A stretch of DNA of 24,443 bases from an uncultured Lachnospiraceae bacterium. GTDB taxonomy: Bacteria; Bacillota; Clostridia; Lachnospirales; Lachnospiraceae. The stretch spans positions 1 through 24,443 of the forward strand of contig CAMQOJ010000007.1 of NCBI GenBank assembly GCA_947003375.1, read 5' to 3'. The notes under the pieces are model-generated. The model was given only the letters and a program-made list of their open reading frames with translations. It searched no databases and had not been told where the DNA came from. Positions 14,875-21,407 of this stretch are shown one piece after another. Numbering within the stretch: the stretch's first letter is position 1; each line of letters opens with the position of its first letter. Both the position numbers and the translations under genes were made by a program.

Positions 14875-15933
14875 TCAGGCCGGAAACGCCTCCGCCAATT
14901 CTAGGATGTGACCATATGCCCGCTCATCGTGGGCCTTCATCCGTTCAATCTGCCCGGCGAAGAGGCGGCGGTTCTCGGCCTTGGCCAACTGGCGGGTCTG
15001 GGCCTCGCCCCGCTCCCAGCCGCCCAGGACGGGAATCATTTCTTTCCAGATGATTTCAGGTATCCTCTCCAGCTCCCCTGCGGCGGCATTCAGGCCGGGG
15101 GCCATGGCAGGGGACTGCTCCGCCAGCCTGCGCAGGTACTTTGCGGCGTTGAAGCGCCCGTCGGAGAGGCAGTCCATGGCGTCGCCGTGGCACATCATGC
15201 GCTCCACCAGCAGGGGAAAGACAGCGTCAGGAGGGAAATCCTGGTCGCGCAAAAGGGCGTCTTTCCAGGCATCGTAGGCAAGTGTCCCCTTGGCATAGGT
15301 TCCGCACATGCGCCCCTCCAGAGCCTGCGCCGCATTCCGGAGCGCTTCCCCGGGAGTAAGGGGAGGCAGGCTTTCCGTGCCGGTGGCGATCAGGGCGGTG
15401 GTGTCGGGATTCTCCCACCAGTCGGCAGTGATGAAATAACCGTTCTTCTCGAACCGGACGTTCGCCTGGTATTCCGGATATTCCTGGAACACATTCCAGC
15501 CCATGAGCACATTGCCGCCCTCCCGGTAGCCGGTGATGACGCAGGCTTCCGGGGGACCGATGATACCCAGGGCGATGACCGGGTTCCCGGCGTCGATTTC
15601 CCGGCGGATGAAGTCTGTGAAATCCTCCTTTTTCGTCTCGGACGTGCGGCCAAGGAACTTAAGCTCCCGCTCCATGGCCCGCATGCCGCAGCGGAACACC
15701 ATTGCGGGGTCGTCGAAGGTGAAGACCGCATCCACATTGCCGCCGTCCCAACAGGCGGTATTCCAGGCCAGCCGGAAGGCCGCGCCGCTCTCCGCCATGG
15801 CCCGGGTGTAATCCAAGGGGATTCCCAGGTATTTCCCGCAGGAATGGACGCACATGGGAAAAGGGGTGCATCCGTCCTGGCCGTAGGCTACTTTGGGGAC
15901 TCCGTATAAAATCGCGCTTTCTTGTTTTTCCAT
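14875..15933 (-). CDS. BtrH-like (C39-peptidase-like fold) protein, possible sensor half of a split AraC regulator
   Basis: A 352-residue cytoplasmic protein resembling the N-terminal domain of butirosin biosynthesis protein H and related Cys-containing proteins. Characteristic stretches are CTPFPMCVHSCGKYLG (Cys22, Cys28, Cys32), SGAAFRLAWNT plus WDGGNVD, and IIGPPEACVITGY followed by GWNVFQEYPEY. From memory of the family, this domain is frequently fused behind an AraC-type HTH. Here the HTH is in the separate gene 16251-16748 upstream, on the same strand and 317 bp away. The C-terminal third (from about residue 215) is helical and not recognised. The start has a duplicated GAGGTAAAAA ribosome binding site (15935-15964). 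A ligand-sensing role is inferred from the domain context; no reaction can be assigned. Confidence 0.75.
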   Translation of the reverse strand: MEKQESAILYGVPKVAYGQDGCTPFPMCVHSCGKYLGIPLDYTRAMAESGAAFRLAWNTACWDGGNVDAVFTFDDPAMVFRCGMRAMERELKFLGRTSETKKEDFTDFIRREIDAGNPVIALGIIGPPEACVITGYREGGNVLMGWNVFQEYPEYQANVRFEKNGYFITADWWENPDTTALIATGTESLPPLTPGEALRNAAQALEGRMCGTYAKGTLAYDAWKDALLRDQDFPPDAVFPLLVERMMCHGDAMDCLSDGRFNAAKYLRRLAEQSPAMAPGLNAAAGELERIPEIIWKEMIPVLGGWERGEAQTRQLAKAENRRLFAGQIERMKAHDERAYGHILELAEAFPA

Positions 15934-15934
15934 A

Positions 15935-15964
15935 TTTTTACCTCGCTTGTTTTTACCTCGACTG
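15935..15964 (-). repeat. 15-bp tandem duplication carrying the ribosome binding site
   Basis: TTTTTACCTCGCTTG (15935-15949) and TTTTTACCTCGACTG (15950-15964) are adjacent copies differing at two bases. On the - strand this gives two GAGGTAAAAA ribosome binding sites in tandem before the BtrH-like start at 15933. The inner copy is at working distance. Confidence 0.85.
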
Positions 15965-16250
15965 TACTGTAAATTTGTAGTCTAACCAGCCCCTCTCCAG
16001 AGTTCGGATATTATTTCATCATAACCGCTGTCTGTGCGCCACAGCGTTCCCGGCCGGGCTTTTCCGTTTTGCCGGACGGTTCCATGATACCGATACCCCG
16101 GTGCAGGAATCCCTGAGCGACTGGTCCTGGCTGTCCACCCCGGTGCTGCGCTGTCGTCAGCCAGCGATGCCTTGCGCCCGCCGCCTTTCTCCGCCTTGTC
16201 CCGGCGCGGACATCTGGCACTGCGTACCCGGGAATCCGGACAGCTTTAGC

Positions 16251-16748
16251 CTATTCCGCAGAAGTCCGGGCAGCCTGGCAGCGTTCCTTATCAGGGGGGT
16301 CTTCCGCTGCGGTGCGGCAGTCTCCGGCATCTTTCGCTGCGGTCTGGTTACCTCCGGCATCGCCGCGCCTGTCCGGAAGCGCCGCGCCGAACACCCCGGC
16401 ACAGAGCCGCACCCGGGAAAGCACAGGGGCCTCGGCGCGAAACTGGGAGGGCGTGTAGCCGGTGTGCCGAAGGAAGGCCCGGGAGAACACAGTCCTGCCG
16501 GAGTAGCCGTAACGGATGGCGATGTCCATGACCTGCCTGTCCGTGTCCAGAAGCTCCTGGGCAGCGTTGGCGATTTTCCGCTCCTGTATGTACCGGGACA
16601 GCGGCTTCCCCGTGCATGTCCGGAACACGTCCCGGATGTGGGCCAGGGAGAACCCGGTGTGGCGAACAAGCTCGTCCATATCGATTTCCTGGCGAACACG
16701 GCTTTCCACAAAGGTGCACACAGACCAGATCAGAATATAGTGGTTCAT
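16251..16748 (-). CDS. AraC family regulator, HTH part with a degenerate tail
   Basis: A 165-residue protein. Residues 1-108 are a normal AraC/XylS double helix-turn-helix at the N-terminus: LVRHTGFSLAHIRDVFRTC (first HTH) and QVMDIAIRYGYSGRTVFSRA with FLRHTGYTPSQFR (second HTH and signature). The family-like RVRLCAGVFGAAL continues to about 122. The rest is a low-complexity tail with a ten-residue repeat (DAGGNQTAAK then DAGDCRTAAE) from a 30-bp DNA duplication. The effector domain normally expected after the HTH is missing; the separate BtrH-like gene downstream is the obvious candidate for it. GGAGGG 6 bases upstream fixes the start. Confidence 0.82.
   Translation of the reverse strand: MNHYILIWSVCTFVESRVRQEIDMDELVRHTGFSLAHIRDVFRTCTGKPLSRYIQERKIANAAQELLDTDRQVMDIAIRYGYSGRTVFSRAFLRHTGYTPSQFRAEAPVLSRVRLCAGVFGAALPDRRGDAGGNQTAAKDAGDCRTAAEDPPDKERCQAARTSAE
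16302..16361. repeat. 30-bp imperfect tandem duplication in the AraC tail
   Basis: Units 16302-16331 and 16332-16361 share CGCTGCGGT near the left end and CTCCGGCATC at the right end. They encode the repeated ten residues in the tail of the AraC-type protein. The length is a multiple of three, so the frame is kept. Confidence 0.75.
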
Positions 16749-16776
16749 AGGGCCCTCCTTTCACCTCCTGTCCGTA

Positions 16777-16800
16777 TTGCTTCGAAGCAAGATAAGTATA
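16777..16800 (-). promoter_or_regulatory. Promoter and palindromic operator candidate of the AraC-type gene
   Basis: On the - strand TATACT (16800-16795) is a likely -10. The best -35 is TTGCGC (16825-16820) at a 19-base spacing, which is weak. The perfect 14-bp palindrome TTGCTTCGAAGCAA (16777-16790) covers the expected transcription start, an ideal place for a repressor or for autoregulation. Palindromes are not typical AraC-type sites, so the binder is unknown. Confidence 0.5.
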
Positions 16801-17228
16801 ACACAGTCCGGGGAATCGGGCGCAACGATTTTGAGGAATTTTGGGGCAGGACCGGGGAATATGTGTTGCGCAGGAGGATTTTTCAAATTCACCGGCGGTG
16901 GAATCTGCCGCATATTTACGATGCTTTCCGCTCGTGAGTCAGGCGTCATGGACGAAGAGCATTCCATGGACGTGACAAGCTGTCAGTGTGTGGCGCGGAA
17001 AACACCCCGAAAGAGAGGAGCAGGAAAATTGTAGATTTTTTCACATTGTGGTGCTATAATTATCAAAACTGTTGTTTAGAGTTTGTCCTCCACTATCAAC
17101 GTAAAGATTGCTTTGGGTTAAAATTGAAGAACTTAAAATCCGCCAATTAACGAATCAGTATCTTATGACACCCACAGATAAAATGACGGTGCCTTGTAAT
17201 GCCTGCTGATATGAGGAGAAGCAAGTTT
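16801..17228. other. Intergenic region between the AraC-type and cupin genes
   Basis: About 430 bp. It contains the AraC-side promoter edge, one 18-bp repeat copy, and from about 17030 a clear shift to AT-rich sequence. TATAAT at 17055-17060 (preceded by GTGC) is a good -10 for the cupin gene, but no fitting -35 is seen. No gene is supported here. Confidence 0.5.
16947..16970. repeat. Second copy of the 18-bp TTCCATGGA repeat
   Basis: CATGGACGAAGAGCATTC at 16947-16964 differs from the metG-leader unit by one base (C for A) and is followed by CATGGA, the start of another unit. Both loci also share a preceding GT, giving GTCATGGA. It lies in the intergenic region upstream of the cupin gene. 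Confidence 0.85.
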
Positions 17229-17696
17229 ATGAGCGAAATGAAACACGAGTCAATCGACAACATACCTAAAAACTATATAAACGAACACCAGGGCTACGAA
17301 TATTTTCGCCGTAAGTTTGTGCCCTTTGGAGGAGCCAAGAACACTTTGGTCAGTATTTATGAGATACCTCCGAAGAAAGCGGCATACCCCTATCATTTCC
17401 ATCACAACAATGAGGAAACATTCTATATTATCAGCGGCGAAGGAATTTTGAGGACTCCGAGTGGTGAGCGTAAAGTCAGTGCAGGAGATCTTCTGTTCTT
17501 TCCTACCGGTGCGGAAGGTGCTCATAAACTGACCAATTCCTCGGAAACTGAAAATCTTGTTTACATCGATTTTGATGTGGTACACGATGTGGATATTACT
17601 GTCTACCCCGATTCAGACAAAATAGGCGTTTGGGGCATGGGAATTAACAAGCTCTATCCACAGGCAGGCGATGTGGACTATTACGACGGAGAATAA
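17229..17696 (+). CDS. Cupin domain protein
   Basis: A 155-residue single-cupin protein. Motif 1 is YPYHFHHNNEETFYIISGEG, with three histidines and a glutamate as metal ligands. Motif 2 is GDLLFFPTGAEGAHKLTN, with the fourth histidine. It is likely cytoplasmic and metal-binding; the cupin fold covers sugar isomerases, dioxygenases and binders, so no reaction is assigned. The ATG at 17229 follows GAGGAGAA by about 10 bases; an earlier in-frame ATG (17199) lacks support. The NUDIX gene follows 35 bp downstream in the same unit. Both genes are more AT-rich than their surroundings and look like one acquired cassette. Confidence 0.88.
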   Translation: MSEMKHESIDNIPKNYINEHQGYEYFRRKFVPFGGAKNTLVSIYEIPPKKAAYPYHFHHNNEETFYIISGEGILRTPSGERKVSAGDLLFFPTGAEGAHKLTNSSETENLVYIDFDVVHDVDITVYPDSDKIGVWGMGINKLYPQAGDVDYYDGE

Positions 17697-17731
17697 GGCT
17701 TTTAAGACGCAGAGCATGGTGAGGAATTATT

Positions 17732-18217
17732 ATGGCAGATATACTTTTCAAAACCGACGATTATATCTTTTCGTACCGTGTCGGCGGTGTGCTTATACAT
17801 AACGGAAAGGTGCTTATGCAAAATGCAGAGGGCGATGATGGCTACGCCTTTATCGGCGGTCACGTTGCCTTTGGCGAAACCACCGATGAAACCCTTGTAC
17901 GGGAGTTCAAGGAGGAAATCGGCGCAGACATCAAGATTGAAAGATTGCTTATGGTGAATGAAAATTTCTTCCCTTGGGGCGATCGTCCTTGTCAGCAGAT
18001 CAATTTGTACTATTTGATTTCCTTGAAGGATGAAACACAAATTCCTCTTGATAGAAATTTCAAGGCGTTTGACGATTTGGGCAACGAGCGGATTGAGCTG
18101 AATATGTGCTGGATACCGCTTGAAGATGTACCCAATATGAGTATTTATCCCCCTCAGGCAAAGGAGTACATTATGAATCTACCCGATGAGATTGTGTACT
18201 TCGTATATAAGGAGTAA
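17732..18217 (+). CDS. NUDIX hydrolase
   Basis: A 161-residue pyrophosphohydrolase. The NUDIX box G-x5-E-x7-REUXEEXGU is intact at residues 43-65 (GHVAFGET through REFKEEIGA), so metal-dependent hydrolysis of a nucleoside diphosphate-linked compound is expected. The FIGGHVAFGE context with GDRPCQQINLYYLI is common in uncharacterised NUDIX proteins of Firmicutes. GTGAGGA lies upstream of the start. It is probably co-transcribed with the cupin gene and shares its lower GC content. Substrate unknown. Confidence 0.92.
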   Translation: MADILFKTDDYIFSYRVGGVLIHNGKVLMQNAEGDDGYAFIGGHVAFGETTDETLVREFKEEIGADIKIERLLMVNENFFPWGDRPCQQINLYYLISLKDETQIPLDRNFKAFDDLGNERIELNMCWIPLEDVPNMSIYPPQAKEYIMNLPDEIVYFVYKE

Positions 18218-18281
18218 GCTATTCGGACGGCGTTGCAGAAATATCCGCAGAGAGCGAATATACGGTGAAAAGGAGACTGCG

Positions 18282-19367
18282 ATGGAGAATTTACAGGACA
18301 GATTCTGTTGGTATGAGCCGGAGGAAGACGGCTCGCATGTAAGCCCCAAAGAGCGGTATCAGCGCATGGTGGACTGGGCGGGCCAGGCCAGGGGGACGAA
18401 CCCTGACGCCTTCGATGCGGTGACGGCATGGCTCCTGGAGGGCGGTAGGTGGAACGATGAAGAGATGGCCGCGAACCGCAGGCTCCTCATGGAGGGAATC
18501 ATCGGCAGGTTCCTGGAACAGACCAGGGGGCTGCGGGTAGAGCTGAATGCCCTGGTGCCCTCGGGCCTGGTGAACATGGCCGTATTCGACACCCTGGACA
18601 GGTTCGAGGAAGAGCTGACCGGTGCCACCCGGGCCGATGAACTGAAAGAAGCGGTGGAGAAAGTTCTCGACGATTTTTCGTCTATCAGGAATCAGGAAAC
18701 CAGAGAGCTTTTTGCGGGAGGCATCACGGGCAACGCAGGGACGGATACGGTGAGGATTTACGGATACATCAATTTCCTGAAAGACTGCGATGCCGGTGTG
18801 CAGTGGACGCTGTTCATGCCGGATGTGGTGGAGCGGCAGCAGGACGGCTTCCGGATGCAGCGGTTTGAGTACAGGAAGCTTCCCGCCATGCGCTTTATCG
18901 GGATGGAGAAGGACTTCTCCCGGGATGCCGCGGGACTTGAGGAGCTGCAGAGCACTCTGGACGCCATGGAGGGATACCGCAGCGGATTTGATTACGATGT
19001 AATCCTTCTGCACCACTACGGCAGAGGGGTGGACGTGGAAGCCTGCCACGGCCTGTGGGGGCGTTTCCTGGCGGCGGACGCGCCCGTTCCGGAAGGATAT
19101 GCCTTTGTGGATTTCGTTCCGGAGAGCGACGGAAAATGGGGGATGCCTTATCTGTCCCAGTTCGCCTATGCGGAATTTACCGGGGACATGGATGCCATAC
19201 ACAGGCAGGAGGGCTTCGACTGCGATGCCATGTACGATGTGACCAGGAACAATATCCTGGCCCAGAATGTGATGATTCCCTATCCCGCCAAGTATTGGAC
19301 GGCGGAGGTCTATCTGCAGGGGTTCCGGAAGGGGAGCAGCGCATATCTGTTCAGTGTGGAAAGATAG
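18282..19367 (+). CDS. Protein with a GyrI-like effector-binding C-terminal domain, no HTH
   Basis: A 361-residue cytoplasmic protein. The C-terminal half (about 200-361) resembles the GyrI-like/AraC effector-binding domain: YRKLPAMRFIGMEKDF, YDVILLHHYGRGVD, GYAFVDFVPES, and the ending YWTAEVYLQGFRKGSSAYLF. The N-terminal half (1-190) is helical and acidic and I do not recognise it. It contains neither an AraC nor a MerR helix-turn-helix. AAAGGAG 7-8 bases upstream fixes the ATG at 18282, although the frame is open from further upstream. GC content returns to the high background level here. The alpha/beta hydrolase gene starts 98 bp downstream and may be in the same unit. Confidence 0.68.
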   Translation: MENLQDRFCWYEPEEDGSHVSPKERYQRMVDWAGQARGTNPDAFDAVTAWLLEGGRWNDEEMAANRRLLMEGIIGRFLEQTRGLRVELNALVPSGLVNMAVFDTLDRFEEELTGATRADELKEAVEKVLDDFSSIRNQETRELFAGGITGNAGTDTVRIYGYINFLKDCDAGVQWTLFMPDVVERQQDGFRMQRFEYRKLPAMRFIGMEKDFSRDAAGLEELQSTLDAMEGYRSGFDYDVILLHHYGRGVDVEACHGLWGRFLAADAPVPEGYAFVDFVPESDGKWGMPYLSQFAYAEFTGDMDAIHRQEGFDCDAMYDVTRNNILAQNVMIPYPAKYWTAEVYLQGFRKGSSAYLFSVER

Positions 19368-19465
19368 GGAACGGCGTAAGAGCGCCTGGCCTGAAACCAG
19401 GACGGGAGGACGGCAGGCGCAAGCCGACAGTGGATGCGGTTGACAAAGGGACAGAGGTGACGAAG

Positions 19466-20209
19466 ATGGGAATCGTGTCGGAAGAAATGACATTTATCAG
19501 GAGAGACGGAAATAGAATCAGGGGGCGCATCTACCTGCGGGAAGAGAAGGGCGGGAAGCTTCCGCTGGTGATATTCTGCCATGGCTTCGGCAGCAATTAC
19601 CGGGAGCTGGAGCACCACGGGGAGGGCTTCGCGGAGGCGGGCATCTGCTGCCTGTTCTTCGACTTCTGCGGAGGCGGGCTCCAGTCCCTCAGCGACGGGA
19701 CCATGGAAGAGATGACAGTGGCCACGGAGTGCGCCGATCTGAGGACTGTCATCGCCGGTGCGAGGGAACTGGAATACGTGGATCCGGAGCGGATCTTCCT
19801 TCAGGGGGAGAGCATGGGCGGCCTGGTCTCAGCTTTGGTGGCTGCGGAATGCGGGAGGGATATCAGGGCGCTGGTGCTGTGGTATCCGGCCTTGGGGATT
19901 CCGGAGGACGCCGGAAAACGGTATGAGGCCGGTGCGCGGGAAGTCTTCGGCCTGCGCCTGGGGGAAAGCTTTGACAGGGAGGCCAGGGACATAGACGTAT
20001 ACGGAACCATTCCGGCTTACGGCGGGCCCGTGCTGATGATTCATGGAGACCGGGATATCATCGTGCCCCTGGGCTATTCCCAGAGGGCGCTGTCCGCTTA
20101 TGAGGACGCCAGGCTGATCGTCATCCCCGGCGCGGGGCATGGCTACGACGGAACCGACAGCGCGGCCGCCCGGGAGCACTCCATAGGCTTTATCAGGGAG
20201 CGGTCATAG
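19466..20209 (+). CDS. Alpha/beta hydrolase
   Basis: A 247-residue serine hydrolase, probably an esterase or peptidase-like acyl hydrolase (YjfP/BAAT-like dienelactone hydrolase group). The oxyanion region is FCHGFGSN. The nucleophile is Ser116 in GESMGG, the acid is Asp197 in GDRDIIVP, and the base is His225 in GAGHGY, so the triad is complete. No signal peptide is seen. The ATG at 19466 has GAGGTGA in front; the frame is open upstream but overlaps the preceding gene. Its stop overlaps the stop of the convergent Rpn-like gene by 6 bp. Substrate unknown. Confidence 0.9.
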   Translation: MGIVSEEMTFIRRDGNRIRGRIYLREEKGGKLPLVIFCHGFGSNYRELEHHGEGFAEAGICCLFFDFCGGGLQSLSDGTMEEMTVATECADLRTVIAGARELEYVDPERIFLQGESMGGLVSALVAAECGRDIRALVLWYPALGIPEDAGKRYEAGAREVFGLRLGESFDREARDIDVYGTIPAYGGPVLMIHGDRDIIVPLGYSQRALSAYEDARLIVIPGAGHGYDGTDSAAAREHSIGFIRERS

Positions 20210-21100
20210 AAGCGTCCGCGGGATGCGCAATTCCTGATAAAGCCTTGCCCTGGCTTCCATATCCCGCACGGCCAGCTTTGCCTCATCGTCCCGACCCTGG
20301 TCATACAGCGTTTCCAGAAGCAGGGTCAGCTTTGCTTCGCCTGTCGATTCGCCAATGGCTTTCCCTCTGGCCTCGCCTCTCGCTTCTCCGCGCGCTTCCA
20401 ATAAATCGATATATTCACACATGATGATTTCCTCCTTATGCTCTTCTGCCAAAAGTTTTTCCGCCTGTTCCCGGAACCTGCCGTCCCCGGTGAGGGCTTC
20501 CATCATATTGCACAGCGCTTCCAGGTGGACGATTTTCTGCCCTCTGCGGCCATCGAAGCTGCCCTCATTGAGATAATCTGCCACAAAACCCATGTCGCTG
20601 ACGAACCGCCTGCGGATTTCCGGAGACAGGTTGTTCATGCGGTAGATTGTCAGATGGATGTCGTCTATCAGCCGCAGCTCTTCCGGAGGCACCCCGTTCT
20701 GCTCCAGAAGCGCAGGGAGGCTCTGGGGGATGCGGTTGGTCTTTCCGGTCCAGGCAAGGACGATATCGATTACCGCGTATACAGGGGCGCTGTTTTCCAG
20801 TTGCTGCCTGTAAGCACCGCCCTGGTAGGATATATTCCGCAGAATCTGCCGCTCCCTGGGCCGCGTCTCATTCTCTATGATGTACTGAGCGACAATGCCG
20901 CCCTGTTCCACCAGATACCGGCTGGCATCGCAGAACTGGTTATGGGGCTTCTGTCCCCCGTAGAAGCTCTCCGTGGGTGCGGGCTCCGTATTCTCCGCCT
21001 TCAGCCGCTGCCTTCCGCCGTATACCAATGTGTTGATGCAATCCGCAAAGACATCGGCATAGGACATCAGGATTTTTTCAGTAATATCCTTTTCTGCCAT
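20204..21100 (-). CDS. Rpn/PD-(D/E)XK-like family protein (second copy)
   Basis: About 298 residues. It shares the overall plan of the Rpn-like proteins of Clostridia: an N-terminal ADVFADCINTLVYGGRQRL, a central nuclease-like region (IVAQYIIENETRPRERQILRN, YAVIDIVLAWTGKTNRIPQSL), a helical region, and a C-terminal charged Gly-repeat linker (ARGEARGEARGKAIGES) before a final helix pair. Here the E-x-Q signature seen in the copy at 9643-10650 is replaced by IENET, so catalysis is doubtful. GGGAGGG upstream supports the ATG at 21100; the open frame extends further without support. It ends within the stop of the convergent hydrolase. Confidence 0.75.
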   Translation of the reverse strand: MAEKDITEKILMSYADVFADCINTLVYGGRQRLKAENTEPAPTESFYGGQKPHNQFCDASRYLVEQGGIVAQYIIENETRPRERQILRNISYQGGAYRQQLENSAPVYAVIDIVLAWTGKTNRIPQSLPALLEQNGVPPEELRLIDDIHLTIYRMNNLSPEIRRRFVSDMGFVADYLNEGSFDGRRGQKIVHLEALCNMMEALTGDGRFREQAEKLLAEEHKEEIIMCEYIDLLEARGEARGEARGKAIGESTGEAKLTLLLETLYDQGRDDEAKLAVRDMEARARLYQELRIPRTLL

Positions 21101-21407
21101 AGTTCCCTCCCGTTTTGTTTTGTCCGGGAGCGCCTGAAAACTCCCGCCGGTCGTTTTTTTTGAAATGGAAGCAGGAATTTTCTGATTGGTAGGAAAGATA
21201 AATCGAATCATAGAACAATCCTGGATGAAAATCTGCTCTGTTATCAGAGTATCACATGGGGGATGGTTTTGCAATCATTTTTTGACAGACGGCGCCTGTA
21301 CATGGTAAACTGAAGTAACGGTTCAGACAGCTTGATATAACTGCTCAGCCCACTGCCTGAACCGTCCCACACTGAAAGCCGATGAAAAGCGTCCCCAGGG
21401 AGGAGCC
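21101..21407 (+). promoter_or_regulatory. Divergent intergenic region with the promoter and leader hairpin of the VWA gene
   Basis: TTGACA at 21282-21287 with an 18-base spacer and TAAACT at 21306-21311 is a plausible + strand promoter. ACGGTTCAG (21318-21326) pairs perfectly with CTGAACCGT (21357-21365), a 9-bp stem in the leader of the VWA gene, just before its ribosome binding site. For the - strand Rpn-like gene only a weak TATGAT near 21205-21210 is seen. A short hairpin CGGGAG/CTCCCG near 21125-21145 has T8 downstream on the + strand but at too great a distance for a clear terminator. Confidence 0.5.

Noticed and set aside
16011..16220. Small - strand frame between the AraC-type and BtrH-like genes
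   Set aside because: It has a biased basic composition with no family likeness and no ribosome binding site. I see nothing supported in 15965-16250.
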